A stretch of 64,000 nucleotides of DNA from an uncultured Shewanella sp. (GCF_947495455.1 NZ_CANLZC010000003.1:1-64000); one strand, 5' to 3'; shown: positions 7,081 through 17,419, numbered from the stretch's first letter. Numbers and translations are program-made. Notes: a model not told the origin generated them from the sequence alone.

Positions 7081-7569
7081 ATGTCTTTGTATGATCTATT
7101 AGAAAAAACCAACTTGAGCATTACAGACACGCCCGTCAGGTTTAACTTTGCCGTTATTTTATTTCCAGGCGGCACGCCTGTCCCCAACCCCATTGATATA
7201 CGCTTTAGTAAGGTCAGTGGCATGAATTGCTCGATTGAAACAGAGCCGTTAGAAGAGGGGGGAGAAAACCTAGCGAGGCATTTACTGCCAAAAAGGGTAA
7301 ATTATGAAACCTTGAAACTGGAAAGGGGCATGGTGATTGGTTCTTTGTTGAATCTTGAGTTCTCCCTTGCCATGACAACATTGGAAATGGTGCCGGGCAA
7401 TGCCATGGTATGTGTCTTAAATGACTTGGGTATTCCCGTCTCCTCTTGGTTATTTTTAAAAACCTACCCGCTTAAGTGGAGTGTGTCAGATCTGGATGCC
7501 AATCAAAATGATTTGATGATAGATACCATGGAACTGGCGTATGAAAAGTTTATCCCCTTGAGGCTATAA
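7081..7569 (+). CDS. eCIS tube initiator/second tube protein (Afp5-like)
   Basis: 162 aa, a second gp19-like protein with 'FSKVSGMNCSIETEPLEEGG' and 'RHLLPKRVNYETLKLERG', close to the phage tail-tube pattern, ending 'DTMELAYEKFIP'. In Afp/PVC the second tube paralogue starts the tube on the spike (Afp5). A 63-bp gap separates it from the first tube gene; the AGGA site is 6 bases before the ATG. Confidence 0.85.
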   Translation: MSLYDLLEKTNLSITDTPVRFNFAVILFPGGTPVPNPIDIRFSKVSGMNCSIETEPLEEGGENLARHLLPKRVNYETLKLERGMVIGSLLNLEFSLAMTTLEMVPGNAMVCVLNDLGIPVSSWLFLKTYPLKWSVSDLDANQNDLMIDTMELAYEKFIPLRL

Positions 7570-7572
7570 AAT

Positions 7573-7710
7573 ATGGAAGATGATAAAAGCAAATTGATAA
7601 TCAATACCAAAGTTAAAGAAGATGATAAACATAAGCTCGATGAAGATGCAATTGTCGATAAATGTGTTGATCGAGTCATAGAAGCGCTGACTTCGTTACA
7701 ATTTCGTTAG
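7573..7710 (+). CDS. Small eCIS protein (Afp6/DUF5908-like), 45 aa
   Basis: ATG 7573 to TAG 7708-7710 encodes 45 residues, 'MEDDKSKLIINTKVKEDD' and so on to 'CVDRVIEALTSLQFR'. Afp- and PVC-type clusters have a tiny acidic protein of this size at exactly this position, between the second tube gene and the Afp7 gene, with a C-terminal Cys/Val/Leu-rich helix. The start lies 3 bases after the tube stop, and the stop is 5 bases before the next ATG, which points to translational coupling. Its function in the particle is not established. Confidence 0.65.
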   Translation: MEDDKSKLIINTKVKEDDKHKLDEDAIVDKCVDRVIEALTSLQFR

Positions 7711-7715
7711 GGGGA

Positions 7716-8303
7716 ATGATGTCTGAACTCATTAATAAGTTTATTCATCAAAAATTAAGCATTAAAAAGCTGGATGAAAATGGAAAGGAAATAGGTGATC
7801 AGCCGGGTGAAAGCTTTCAGGTGATGTTCAACCCAACTCACTATCAGGAAAAATTTGGTGTAGACGTTGTCTGTAAAACACTTATCGATGGCAGTGAATA
7901 TTTAACCTATAAACAGCTACAAGATCAGACGCTTGAATTTGAACTGTTATTTGATGAAAGTTATGTCAATGAGTATGTCTGGCGCAGGTTAACTAAAAGC
8001 TTTGATAGTGTTGCTACGCAAATCGAAAACTTCAAAAAAACCACTGGCTATCCTTTGGCAGGGGAAAATAAACCAAACCAAGTAAAGTTGGAGTGGGGGG
8101 GAAATAACTTTAAAGATGAACGCTTCTTTTTACAGAGTATGGTATTGAATCATTTGATTTTTAATCGTTCAGGAAATCCAATAAGAACCAAAGCTAATGC
8201 TATTTTTAGAAGGGTCAATACCCTCAAGAGTGAGCAAGCGGATAACTCAGGCTCAGGTAGCAAATCTGCACCTATATCTAAACTAGAATTGAAAATTGGC
8301 TAA
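7716..8303 (+). CDS. eCIS baseplate hub/tube-spike adaptor (Afp7-like)
   Basis: 195 aa matching the contractile-injection 'CIS tube' N-terminal domain: 'SFQVMFNPTHYQEKFGVDV' near residue 32-50, 'LEFELLFDE' and 'NRSGNPIRTKANAIF'. In Afp7/gp53-type proteins this domain joins the spike to the tube and is followed by a LysM domain. Here only a Ser/Gly-rich tail follows, so the LysM part is absent. A GGGGGA site overlaps the previous stop; ATG 7716 or 7719 may be used. Confidence 0.8.
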   Translation: MMSELINKFIHQKLSIKKLDENGKEIGDQPGESFQVMFNPTHYQEKFGVDVVCKTLIDGSEYLTYKQLQDQTLEFELLFDESYVNEYVWRRLTKSFDSVATQIENFKKTTGYPLAGENKPNQVKLEWGGNNFKDERFFLQSMVLNHLIFNRSGNPIRTKANAIFRRVNTLKSEQADNSGSGSKSAPISKLELKIG

Positions 8304-8312
8304 GGAAAGTAC

Positions 8313-9920
8313 ATGAGTGAATTTATTATATCTAGTGCTGATAACTCTGAAGTGAAGGTTAGTGTTGAAAAGTTTAAGTTTATCAGTAGTGTGAATCGGA
8401 TCCCTTGTGTCTACCTTGTATTAAACGAAGATAGTAAGCTGTTTGATGATAAGAAATTGATTACTCTGAAAGGGGACTCGTCTATTGAGTTTATAGGATT
8501 TGTTAGCGAGAAATCCAAATCCTTTAATGGTGGTGTGTTTACATATGAAGTAAAACTTATTCACCCTGTATATCAATTAACCAAACTGAGAAAAACAAGA
8601 GTTTTTCAAGAAGGAAAAGAGTCGAAATTACTTGAAAGTATCATAGATTTATATCCTGATTTAGGCTTAAGGTTTAAGTACAAAGGTGCCAGTGTAGATA
8701 AAGTTGAACAACTCATACAATATGAATGTACGGACTGGGATTTTTTATTGTCTCGAGCCGAGGCAAATGGGTGTGTCGTTGCTGTAGATGGTAGTGAAAT
8801 CAGGTTGGTAAATACAAGTGAACTGTTAAAAGGGGAGGCGAGTAAATTAATAGATAATTCAGAAATAAAGTCGGTAAACCTTAAATCTTACTATCAACAG
8901 GCTGTTGATGAAGTTTCTGTGAGTTTTCATAATCGTGACAATTTGCAAGCTCCTTTGGCTGAGTCAGTTAAAACGAAAGATGTAAACCTAAAAATAACCC
9001 AGCAGCCAGCAATTGAAGAAACTACGATGTGCAAATATCAAGGTGTATTTGGCGAAGTCAATGAAGCAAAAAACTGGTCGACGGGGAAAGTATTACGTAA
9101 TCTACTGGCTAGAATTCAAGGAAAAATTGAAGTTGTTAATTTACACTACTCAAAGTTGTTAGCACCAGTAAGCTTAGCGGGCTATGAGGATATGAATGGT
9201 GACTCTTTTATTACTGGCACCGAAATTAAGTTTCAAAGCGAAAAGATAGAAACGGTGTTAACCATTGGCCTTTCCGAAACTGAATTTATGGATTTGCATT
9301 CGGTGCATTCGCCACCAGCTGGAAATTTATTGCCCGCTATTCAAGGGCTTCAAATAGGTTATGTTGCCAAGGTTGAACAGGACAGCAAACTTAAAGATCG
9401 CATTAAAGTCATGATACCTTCTTTACATGCAGGTAAAGAAAAGGCGAATAAATCTGTTTGGGCGCGCTTAATTTTTATGGCGGCAGGCCATAGCCGAGGT
9501 GTATTTTTTACGCCTGAAGTGGGTGATGAGCTCCTAGTAGGGTTTTTAAATAATGATCCCAGGCATCCTTATGTTTTAGGGTGTTTGTACTCTCATAAAA
9601 CAAAAGGTGAAAATACCAAGCAGCCTTTTCTTATTAATAGTAAAGAAAACCAACATTCCGGCATTGTCACAAAAGAAGGATTAGCGCTGGAGTTCAATGA
9701 TAGTAAAGAAGGTAAGTCTTTAAGTTTGTATGCTCCAGGGGCTGATGAAGCAGCTTCTAAGGACAATAGTTTTGGGTTACATATAAAAAGAATTGATCAA
9801 GACACAGTTGAGCTGCTCAATGGAGCTAATAACTCTATTGTTCTCAATAAAGCGGGCATTGAAATGAAAGCAGGGAATACCACCTTATTGCTTAACAACG
9901 AAGGTGTGACTGTCAGTTAA
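8313..9920 (+). CDS. eCIS central spike (VgrG/Afp8-like)
   Basis: 535 aa. The first ~350 residues resemble the gp27/phage late control D hub ('YECTDWDFLLSRAEANGC' is typical). Then comes a gp5 OB-fold with 'GYVAKVEQDSKLKDRIKVMI', 'SVWARLIFMAAGHSRGVFF' and 'PEVGDELLVGFLNNDPRHP'. The C-terminal beta-helix strand region ends 'TTLLLNNEGVTVS'. Trimers form the membrane-piercing spike. AAGGAAAG precedes the ATG. No cargo domain is fused at the C-terminus. Confidence 0.9.
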   Translation: MSEFIISSADNSEVKVSVEKFKFISSVNRIPCVYLVLNEDSKLFDDKKLITLKGDSSIEFIGFVSEKSKSFNGGVFTYEVKLIHPVYQLTKLRKTRVFQEGKESKLLESIIDLYPDLGLRFKYKGASVDKVEQLIQYECTDWDFLLSRAEANGCVVAVDGSEIRLVNTSELLKGEASKLIDNSEIKSVNLKSYYQQAVDEVSVSFHNRDNLQAPLAESVKTKDVNLKITQQPAIEETTMCKYQGVFGEVNEAKNWSTGKVLRNLLARIQGKIEVVNLHYSKLLAPVSLAGYEDMNGDSFITGTEIKFQSEKIETVLTIGLSETEFMDLHSVHSPPAGNLLPAIQGLQIGYVAKVEQDSKLKDRIKVMIPSLHAGKEKANKSVWARLIFMAAGHSRGVFFTPEVGDELLVGFLNNDPRHPYVLGCLYSHKTKGENTKQPFLINSKENQHSGIVTKEGLALEFNDSKEGKSLSLYAPGADEAASKDNSFGLHIKRIDQDTVELLNGANNSIVLNKAGIEMKAGNTTLLLNNEGVTVS

Positions 9921-9931
9921 AAGGAAAAAAT

Positions 9932-10315
9932 ATGAATAGTACAGGTTGGGAGTTCCCGCCCATTTTTAAAAATTTGGGCTCTGCCATTGGAATGAGTAGT
10001 GGCGGAGAAAAAATAAAACAATCATTAAAAGTGATATTTTCAACCCATTTAGGAGAGCGGTTAAAACATGCTGACTTTGGTTGTAACCTTGCGCAGTTTA
10101 ATTTTGAGCCGATTACTAACCAGTTTGTTAGTGTATTAGAAGATGAAATAACTAATGCGATAAAAAAGCATGAGCCGCGTATTCATCAATTTAATCTTGC
10201 GTTAAGCCATAGTGCTGATACACCTGAAACGATAAATATCAGGGTTAAATATTGGCTGGATGGATCAGATGAAGAACAAGTGTTTACTTATCCATTAGCC
10301 TTAGAAAATATTTAG
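9932..10315 (+). CDS. eCIS baseplate wedge, gp25-like (Afp9)
   Basis: 127 aa of the GPW/gp25 family. 'HLGERLKHADFGCNLAQF' and the 'EPRIHQFNL' segment with the E-P-R motif are the family hallmarks; EPR mediates the core bundle that triggers sheath assembly. It lies 11 bp after the spike gene with an AAGGA site. In Afp, a PAAR-like tip gene (Afp10) follows; here a 177-bp gap holds no such gene. Confidence 0.9.
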   Translation: MNSTGWEFPPIFKNLGSAIGMSSGGEKIKQSLKVIFSTHLGERLKHADFGCNLAQFNFEPITNQFVSVLEDEITNAIKKHEPRIHQFNLALSHSADTPETINIRVKYWLDGSDEEQVFTYPLALENI

Positions 10316-10404
10316 TTGCTCTTCCATCAATAAATATTGTAACTCTTTTCGCTTAGCTGAGTTAGTTTAGTCCTCCTTTCTTTTTTTTGAATAATGTCAA
10401 ACCT

Positions 10405-10423
10405 GTGTATTTTTTAAATACAC
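10405..10423 (+). promoter_or_regulatory. Perfect 8-bp hairpin between gp25-like and baseplate J genes
   Basis: GTGTATTT, a TTT loop and AAATACAC form a perfect stem in the 177-bp gap that splits the operon. A pyrimidine-rich CTCCTTTCTTTTTTTT run lies just upstream. It could attenuate or process the message at this point; no gene is visible in the gap. Confidence 0.4.
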
Positions 10424-10492
10424 CTTAGGTATTTCCCGTGCGCAATTAAGCTGGCGCATCATCAATTTTTAGCTAATTTTGAGGTTTTATTC

Positions 10493-13400
10493 GTGTCAAT
10501 AGTAATCAATCGTCAAGGTATGACGCAGACTCAACGTTTATTTCCCGCGCTGGATCCATCCTATTATTCGATAGATGAGCGGGAATTAATAGAGCATATT
10601 CGCTACTTACAGCGTTATGCAAAAAAACTCAGGTTTCATCAGCAAAAAGACATAGAAACCGAGACCAAGGAAAATGAAAAACAGTTTTGGAGCAAGTTTT
10701 TAAATTTCACTGAGCAGGAGCTGATTGAAATTGTCAGTATCTTAAAGCAGCCAACACTCCTTGAGCAGAATCCGGCATTACAAAGTAAATATTTCCAGTC
10801 CCACTACAGCTTAGTGTTTACTTTTATTCAATTGCTGGACTATCCCAAGTTAAGAATGGCTCAGCTAACTCGAGAGCATTTGGATTATTGCTATCAACTT
10901 AGCCTGCAAATGTCACAAAAAGCCGCCCGAGCCGACAAGGTGCATGTGATTGTCGAACTTGCCAGCTATATTGAGCAATTAGCTCTGGATAAGGGCACGC
11001 TTGTTTATGCCGGTGAAGACACTGAAGGGCGCAGGGTAGAGTTTGAAGTCTCACAGGATATGCTGTTTAATCATGCCCAAGTCAGCGATATTTGCTCCGT
11101 TCAGTTTGATCAGGCAGAAACTGGCTTGGCCGAAATTCGCAGCCAGGCCGGAGAAGGTTTAGTCGGCTTTAATGCCATGCTGCTACACGCCTTGGGCGGC
11201 TTGGAAAACCTGCCACCGTTTCCCAAACTGTTAGGTTTAGAGCAGACATTGTCCTTATCCCAGTTATTGAACAACTGGTATCCCGATATTCGAGAATTGA
11301 GTGCAGAGCAGTTGTCACAGTCGGATCGGGAGTATGTTTTTAACCGTTTAAACTTTCTCAGTTTATTCGAATGCCAGTTTGTTTTTGATGTGCTTTATCG
11401 CGATACCAGGCAAGGGGCCGAAGGGGTACTGCCAGTAACCGAACGAGAGTGGCAGCAGGTTTATCGGATCATGGCCGTTATTCATGATGAAACCCACAGG
11501 AAAAGCCGCATCGCCCAGCTTAAGCAATGGCACCAGGAGAAAGGGATAAACGGACTGTTAGAGTGGCTTTTTGGCGCCCCCGGTCCCAGCGACATGTTAC
11601 ATGCCTTTCCTAAACTGAATGTGGCAGATTTTACTCAGAAACAGCAGCAGGCAGTGATCAGTTACCCAGTAGCCGTTTTATATTTCAGTCAGACAAGTGC
11701 CGCTGAGCGTTATGTGCAAAAACACTTGTGTATGGAGTACCGTGATTTTTCCCAATTGATGTCGAATATCTTGGGGGAAACGTCGGTGATTTCCTGGGAG
11801 TTGGTGTACCGTCTTCTTGAAAAAGCCTGGAGCAAAAAGCGTCATTACCAGTACCCGTCGATTACCGATACCAGAGTGACGGGAATGCAGCAGCAAGTGC
11901 TGCACACTAGCCTTGACAATATCCAGCCCTTTAGTCCTTTTCAAGGCGGAGAAGCGGCCGAGATGGGACTGCAGCTTCAGTCTGATCTACTGCTGATGAA
12001 TGAAGGCGACCGAAAGGTAGAACTGATCATTGACTGTAAAGGTGAGACCTTGCCGCTTAATACCTTAGCCGAATTGGGTAACCGCTTTGCAGCGAGTGAG
12101 TTTTTCAAGGTGTCGCTTAGTACCGAGCAGGGCTGGCAGGAAGTGCCTGAATATCAGTTTGATTTTGGTGACATGTTTACAGAGCCAGTCATACGGGATA
12201 CCGCCAGCCATACGGTGCAAATATTTGCAACCAGCTATACCCTGAGTAATCAGAGTGATACTTTAAAAGCGCAGTTGCTTGGTCAATATATCGCATTAGA
12301 AAATGGCTGTTGTTTTGAAATAGAGCAAGTTATTCGGGACGGACAAGAATTCCAGTTACGCCCCGTATTGTATCAATCAGGGCAAAACGCGGCCGCCCTA
12401 ATAGCCAAATTCAATTTGGTAAACGAAAGCGGCGGGGTGTCGGGTGGCTTAAGCTATTCATTTGCCAGTCAAATATTAAGCGCTGGTGATGAGAGCTTTT
12501 CTCCTGAGCAGCAGGGGCATTTTGTTGTTGATGACAGCGGCAATGTTTATCAGATCCAGCGCTTTGTTAATGCCTCTGAAATTGAAGTGTCGATTTTGTG
12601 TCGTACCAGCAATGCCGAAGAGTTTGCCAACAAAGTATGGAAGTCTCTGCAACCTGAATTTGTTCCAAACCTGAATTTAAGTGATGTACAGTTAACCCAT
12701 GCGACACTTTATGATCCGGACATCGATATTCGAGTGACGGGCAACAGCATTGATTTTACCTGCCCAGACGCTTGCAGCGCGCAGCAGCTGTTCAGCTACT
12801 GGCAACAAGCCACAATCACGGACGGGCTTAGCACCAGCCACTTTGAACTGCAACTGCCGGGCAGCGGTAATACTCTGTTACCCGAAGGTGAAAAGGCATT
12901 ACCGGCAGAAGATCGCTGGTTAAAACGTTATCGCAGTTTGCGTGAACATGGCTTGGATGTCACCTTTGAAGGGCGCCGTGATGAAGCGGCAAGTGTTGCC
13001 ATACTGCCCGCAAATGATGAGCCTAAAACGCAGTTTTTATTAAAGGGCAATGAGCTTAACATCATACCGGCGGTGAATGCGACGGCGAATGAGGTTGCAG
13101 CGGCTTGGCGTCATTGGCGTAGTGCCAATGACGGCTCGAATTTTAATGTCATGAGTCAGGATAAACGCCTGCTCGCTTTACAGCCGCTTAGCGAACAGTC
13201 AATGCTGCCGTTGGATATCCAAGAAAAAGCTTATCACTGGCTTGATGCCAAACAAAACGGCTTACGCTTTTCTTATTTAGGGGCCTCGGCTCAGCCGGCC
13301 AGCGTACTCTTGAAAGAAAATATCATCGATGATTACGATTTTGAGATAAGTGCAGACAATGTGTTAACGGTTTTGTATCCATTGTGCAGCAGAACGCTGG

Positions 13401-16400
13401 GTAGTAGCTTAATTAAAGCTTGGACGAAATGGCACAGCGATATACTCAATGATGCAAAGGGTTTTGCAATACAGCTTGTCGGGGATGATATTCTGGATAT
13501 TGCCGCTAGGGCCGAGTTTGAACTGGGGCCTGTGTATCAGGTGCTGCTAGGGAATGAAACTCTGGGGGTTGCGATTAAGTATTTTGGTGACTTAGCCGAT
13601 GGCAGCATACTTAACATTTTAGAGGCGGATGTCTTTAAAGCGGAATTTGAGCTAACACCGACACATATCTTGATTCGAGTACCACAAAATTCAAGTATCA
13701 CGGCACAAGAACTCTTGCTGCACTGGCAGGACTGGCAAGTGGCAAACCCCGCTTCAGGGTTGGAGCTGGATTTGATTGTATATGGCGAGGATGACTTTAC
13801 CATTGTACCTCAAACTCAGCTCTGGACACACTTTGGCGCAAAAGGGGAAGTTGGCGAGCATGGCTTGGCGGTAGATTACACTTGCAGTCAACACCCAGAT
13901 CAAAAACCCAATGCCAAGGTCATATGCTGGGAAAATACAGAAGTAACAGATGCCTTTGAGTTTAGCTTTGAAAATGATGAGCTAACGGACTCGGCGGTAC
14001 TGCATATAAGCTATCCACAAAATCACAGTGAACGTACCATTGAAAAGTTAGTGCAAAACTGGTTGAGCTTCTTGGAAGCAAATTCCCCCCTGGGTTTCTC
14101 CATTGCAGCTGCTGGGGAGGGGAGCTGGCAAGTCAGCGGGGATAAGCGCTGTGAATTAATCGCCACACCGCGTGCCCATTATCGAATAAGCACAGCGGGT
14201 TCGGCCTATATTCAGTTTGACTTTGTGACTGAGGCTGCAGGTGTGCCTCATCTGAGTATGGCAGAACATGCCGATCGCCAATTTGATATTCAATTTGAGC
14301 TGCCTGAGGTTGAGCAGACAGCGGGCGTACCCAATTTAACCCTTTATTATCCTGAGCAAAGCGAATACCAAACGGCTGAAAACTTGTACGATGCCTGGTA
14401 TCAGCTGGAGCAGCATCACGGTTTTGTGTTGCGGGATAATTCCTTGAAGCTTGTGCCGCGCACGCTTGCGCGTTTGGCTGAGACTGGCAATCAGATCAAA
14501 TACCTTGACTATTATGGTCTCAGGTTGAGATATGTCGGCTCGAAGCAAGACGTGACCCTTAAGCTGAGTCAGCAAAGCCCGTTTGACGACAGCACCGAAG
14601 GCCAGCAATTATTACTCGACTCGGGTTTATTGTTTGCAATCGGTAAAAAGTTAAATCGCAATACTGCCAATATTGAGCTGAGCGGCGTGGTTGACTTTCA
14701 GCAACGGGGCGGTATATATCCGGCGGACTCGGTTAAACGTCACAGCATGCGTATTACCACCGAAGTGGACGCATCCTTTATGCCTGTTATGCCGATCCCT
14801 GATGCTGAGTTTGCCGGCACCGAAAAAGCGGCAATAAAAGTGCAGCTTAACCCTGGCTATGGCATGGACGAGCCCTACTTTTTATACCCGGTATTTCGCG
14901 ATATTGTTATCGAGCAGGCTATGATCAACGTAGAGGTGAGAAATTTAACCTCGGTGATTGCCCGCAGCCGGGACAGCTCATTGGATACCCAGTCGGAGCT
15001 TGCTCTCTTTGGTCATGAGCTTGGGCATAATGACTATTTTGACTTTGCCCATCCCGAGTTGTGCGGCAAACCGCTTCAAGCCCTGTATTGCGAATATGAC
15101 TGGCGGGAATTAACCGATCCTATTACCAAAGAAGTAAATCAACTTCCTAATATTCAAACTTATTATAAAAGCTATGGCTTACTGGACGACCATAGCGTTG
15201 CCGATGTGGCCAATGAAGACTTTACCACCTCGTTGGCTATTTTTAACCGAAATCGGTGGCATGCTTCGGGACAGACGCAAAACCTCTTAGTTGCCGAGCA
15301 GCACTATTCGGCATTAGCTGATATGGGCAGTGAACCCGGCTTGCTGACATCGCCGAAGGAGGTGAGCAACTGGCAGACGCATTTCCGCCTGCAATTACAC
15401 GGTAACTTTTATCACAGCGCTTATCGGCAGCTGCAACAAAAGTTGCAGCAAATCCAGCGGGAAGCCAGTAGCGCTCAAGCGGCATTTTCAAGCGCAGTGC
15501 AAGCTAAACAGGCGTATCATGAAGAGGTTAAAGCCACGCGCATTGCCCTGGAACAGGCCCGGCAGAGTGGGGAGGTCTATCAGGCTGCGCCAATCGCGGC
15601 AGTACCGGATTTACCCAACCCGAGAGAGGATGCGCAGGAGTTCAATCAATTTGAGCTACCGCTACCCTTTAGCCCGTTATTGAATAAGCTGAAGCTGGGT
15701 TATCGCACTTCTGGAGTGGTGAATTTGTCGAAGAGCTGGGCGGCAACAGCCTTTGAAATGCCTGTTGAGCTATATCGCCAACAGCCTTTTGGCATCAGAA
15801 AAATGGCGGGAGAGCAGGACAGTGACGATACTATGCTGCCGGTATATCAACACCAGGGCTACCTGTATCTGGGGTTGACGAACTTGTCGGCGGGGCAAAG
15901 TGTATCCCTGTTATTTCAGATAGCCCCGGGTACCGGGGAGGTAAGTCATGAGCGCGACGATGCAAGCTGGTCTTATCTTGCGGGAGAAAACTGGCAAGCG
16001 CTGCCACAAGCAGCCCTGCTAAAAGATGAAACCTACCACCTGCAAAATACAGGCTTGCTACAGCTGACGTTGCCAAGTGATGCCACGACCGCTCATACGG
16101 TAATGCCAGCCAACCGCATTTGGCTACGCATGGCGTTTGAACGGGACATAATGGGGTTACCCACCATTGTCGGCGTACATACCCAGGCTGTGCTGGCCAA
16201 GTATGTGTTAAATGAACAAGCCGTGGAAAGGTTACAAGCGCCACTTGCTGAGAATACTATCACTGCACTGGTTGAGCCGCTCCCCGGGTTGCAGGCACTT
16301 AAGCAACCCTATGCCTCATTTGCCGGGCGGGCTGTTGAAAGCGATCAAGATTATTACCAAAGAGTGGCGGAGCGCCTTAAGCATAAACAGCGTTGTTTAA

Positions 16401-17419
16401 CACTCACAGATTATGAAACCTTAGTCCTGGGCGAATTCTCAGAGCTGCATCAGGTGCTTTGTATGCCCAATGTCTTGTACCGCGAACAAAGAGAAGGTGC
16501 GGACTTTTTACTAACGGAAGAGGAGAAAGATCTTAAGCTGATTATTATTGCCAAAAGTGCGCCGACCTTTGCGGGATTAGCTATGCGCCCTAGCGCGTCA
16601 CAGCTGTTAATTGATAGGGTGCAGGCCTTTGTCGACCGGCATAAACCTGTGCGTACCCAAGTGGAAGTCATTAATCCGGGGTTTGAGGAGCTGTCTTTTA
16701 GATTAGCGGTAAAATTCAAGCCCGGATTTGATAAAGGTTTTTATGTGAAAACCCTTAACCAGGCGATTGTCGATTATTTATCCCCCTGGTCACATCAGAA
16801 GCAGGCCAGTCTGAACTTTGGACGCACTTTGTACAGTGCGGCTGTGGTGAATTTTATCGAGTCGCAGGCCTATGTTGAATATGTGGCCAATTTCACTCTG
16901 CTGCGTCAGGAGATTGCTCATCAGGGCTATCAGGAAGTGGTGCCCTTGTTTTTAAATGACGATCATGCCGCCAGCAGTTTGTATTCGGGTAACCTCCTAG
17001 TTTCGGCTGACCAGCATATTATTGACGTCATTGAGTCAGAGCTGTATGACGCCGATGCCTATCGGGGCATAGGTTATATGCAAATTGGTGCGGACTATTG
17101 GGTTGACCGTCCCGGCGCTGATTTTAGGCTCGGGCTCGGCCAGCTGATGATTGAATCGCCCAGGATCTATCCCGAATTATTGGAAAAAGAGTTACAACTA
17201 CACATTCCAGAACAGGGAGATATTGCCATGCTATGGCAAGCTTTACTGGAGAAAGAGTATGTGACCGAACAATATGAGATAGGCCCGCATTTTAATACCG
17301 ATTTGGGTCTGAATGGCTTTGAGGTCGAGCTGGCGGCAGAGGTTAAGCTGATGTTATACCAGCTGTTTATTGCTCGGCGACAATGGCAACCCAGCGAATA
17401 CCGCTGGCAATTAGACTGA
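10493..17419 (+). CDS. Giant baseplate wedge protein with baseplate J domain (Afp11-like)
   Basis: 2308 aa from GTG 10493 (GAGGT site 7 bases upstream). The baseplate J-like region lies near residues 1910-2150 ('ESDQDYYQRVAERLKHKQR', 'VDRHKPVRTQVEVINPGF'). Afp11 is usually under half this length. Much of the excess is residues ~800-1350, where a module of about 100-120 aa recurs about five times: a 'GL.(V/F).Y.G' opening, an 'L.I.YP...(T)A..L...W..W' core and a 'GF.L' closing strand. A coiled segment ('QKLQQIQREASSAQAAFSS') sits near residue 1650. The protein links spike hub and sheath base; the repeats may decorate the baseplate. I know no described domain matching the repeat. Confidence 0.85.
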   Translation: MSIVINRQGMTQTQRLFPALDPSYYSIDERELIEHIRYLQRYAKKLRFHQQKDIETETKENEKQFWSKFLNFTEQELIEIVSILKQPTLLEQNPALQSKYFQSHYSLVFTFIQLLDYPKLRMAQLTREHLDYCYQLSLQMSQKAARADKVHVIVELASYIEQLALDKGTLVYAGEDTEGRRVEFEVSQDMLFNHAQVSDICSVQFDQAETGLAEIRSQAGEGLVGFNAMLLHALGGLENLPPFPKLLGLEQTLSLSQLLNNWYPDIRELSAEQLSQSDREYVFNRLNFLSLFECQFVFDVLYRDTRQGAEGVLPVTEREWQQVYRIMAVIHDETHRKSRIAQLKQWHQEKGINGLLEWLFGAPGPSDMLHAFPKLNVADFTQKQQQAVISYPVAVLYFSQTSAAERYVQKHLCMEYRDFSQLMSNILGETSVISWELVYRLLEKAWSKKRHYQYPSITDTRVTGMQQQVLHTSLDNIQPFSPFQGGEAAEMGLQLQSDLLLMNEGDRKVELIIDCKGETLPLNTLAELGNRFAASEFFKVSLSTEQGWQEVPEYQFDFGDMFTEPVIRDTASHTVQIFATSYTLSNQSDTLKAQLLGQYIALENGCCFEIEQVIRDGQEFQLRPVLYQSGQNAAALIAKFNLVNESGGVSGGLSYSFASQILSAGDESFSPEQQGHFVVDDSGNVYQIQRFVNASEIEVSILCRTSNAEEFANKVWKSLQPEFVPNLNLSDVQLTHATLYDPDIDIRVTGNSIDFTCPDACSAQQLFSYWQQATITDGLSTSHFELQLPGSGNTLLPEGEKALPAEDRWLKRYRSLREHGLDVTFEGRRDEAASVAILPANDEPKTQFLLKGNELNIIPAVNATANEVAAAWRHWRSANDGSNFNVMSQDKRLLALQPLSEQSMLPLDIQEKAYHWLDAKQNGLRFSYLGASAQPASVLLKENIIDDYDFEISADNVLTVLYPLCSRTLGSSLIKAWTKWHSDILNDAKGFAIQLVGDDILDIAARAEFELGPVYQVLLGNETLGVAIKYFGDLADGSILNILEADVFKAEFELTPTHILIRVPQNSSITAQELLLHWQDWQVANPASGLELDLIVYGEDDFTIVPQTQLWTHFGAKGEVGEHGLAVDYTCSQHPDQKPNAKVICWENTEVTDAFEFSFENDELTDSAVLHISYPQNHSERTIEKLVQNWLSFLEANSPLGFSIAAAGEGSWQVSGDKRCELIATPRAHYRISTAGSAYIQFDFVTEAAGVPHLSMAEHADRQFDIQFELPEVEQTAGVPNLTLYYPEQSEYQTAENLYDAWYQLEQHHGFVLRDNSLKLVPRTLARLAETGNQIKYLDYYGLRLRYVGSKQDVTLKLSQQSPFDDSTEGQQLLLDSGLLFAIGKKLNRNTANIELSGVVDFQQRGGIYPADSVKRHSMRITTEVDASFMPVMPIPDAEFAGTEKAAIKVQLNPGYGMDEPYFLYPVFRDIVIEQAMINVEVRNLTSVIARSRDSSLDTQSELALFGHELGHNDYFDFAHPELCGKPLQALYCEYDWRELTDPITKEVNQLPNIQTYYKSYGLLDDHSVADVANEDFTTSLAIFNRNRWHASGQTQNLLVAEQHYSALADMGSEPGLLTSPKEVSNWQTHFRLQLHGNFYHSAYRQLQQKLQQIQREASSAQAAFSSAVQAKQAYHEEVKATRIALEQARQSGEVYQAAPIAAVPDLPNPREDAQEFNQFELPLPFSPLLNKLKLGYRTSGVVNLSKSWAATAFEMPVELYRQQPFGIRKMAGEQDSDDTMLPVYQHQGYLYLGLTNLSAGQSVSLLFQIAPGTGEVSHERDDASWSYLAGENWQALPQAALLKDETYHLQNTGLLQLTLPSDATTAHTVMPANRIWLRMAFERDIMGLPTIVGVHTQAVLAKYVLNEQAVERLQAPLAENTITALVEPLPGLQALKQPYASFAGRAVESDQDYYQRVAERLKHKQRCLTLTDYETLVLGEFSELHQVLCMPNVLYREQREGADFLLTEEEKDLKLIIIAKSAPTFAGLAMRPSASQLLIDRVQAFVDRHKPVRTQVEVINPGFEELSFRLAVKFKPGFDKGFYVKTLNQAIVDYLSPWSHQKQASLNFGRTLYSAAVVNFIESQAYVEYVANFTLLRQEIAHQGYQEVVPLFLNDDHAASSLYSGNLLVSADQHIIDVIESELYDADAYRGIGYMQIGADYWVDRPGADFRLGLGQLMIESPRIYPELLEKELQLHIPEQGDIAMLWQALLEKEYVTEQYEIGPHFNTDLGLNGFEVELAAEVKLMLYQLFIARRQWQPSEYRWQLD

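Noticed and set aside
13867..13877. GGCGGTAGATT, an exact match to the ops consensus, inside the baseplate J gene
   Set aside because: It lies in coding sequence with ordinary codons (Ala-Val-Asp), and one such match in a window of this size is within chance expectation. Kept only as a note beside the leader element.
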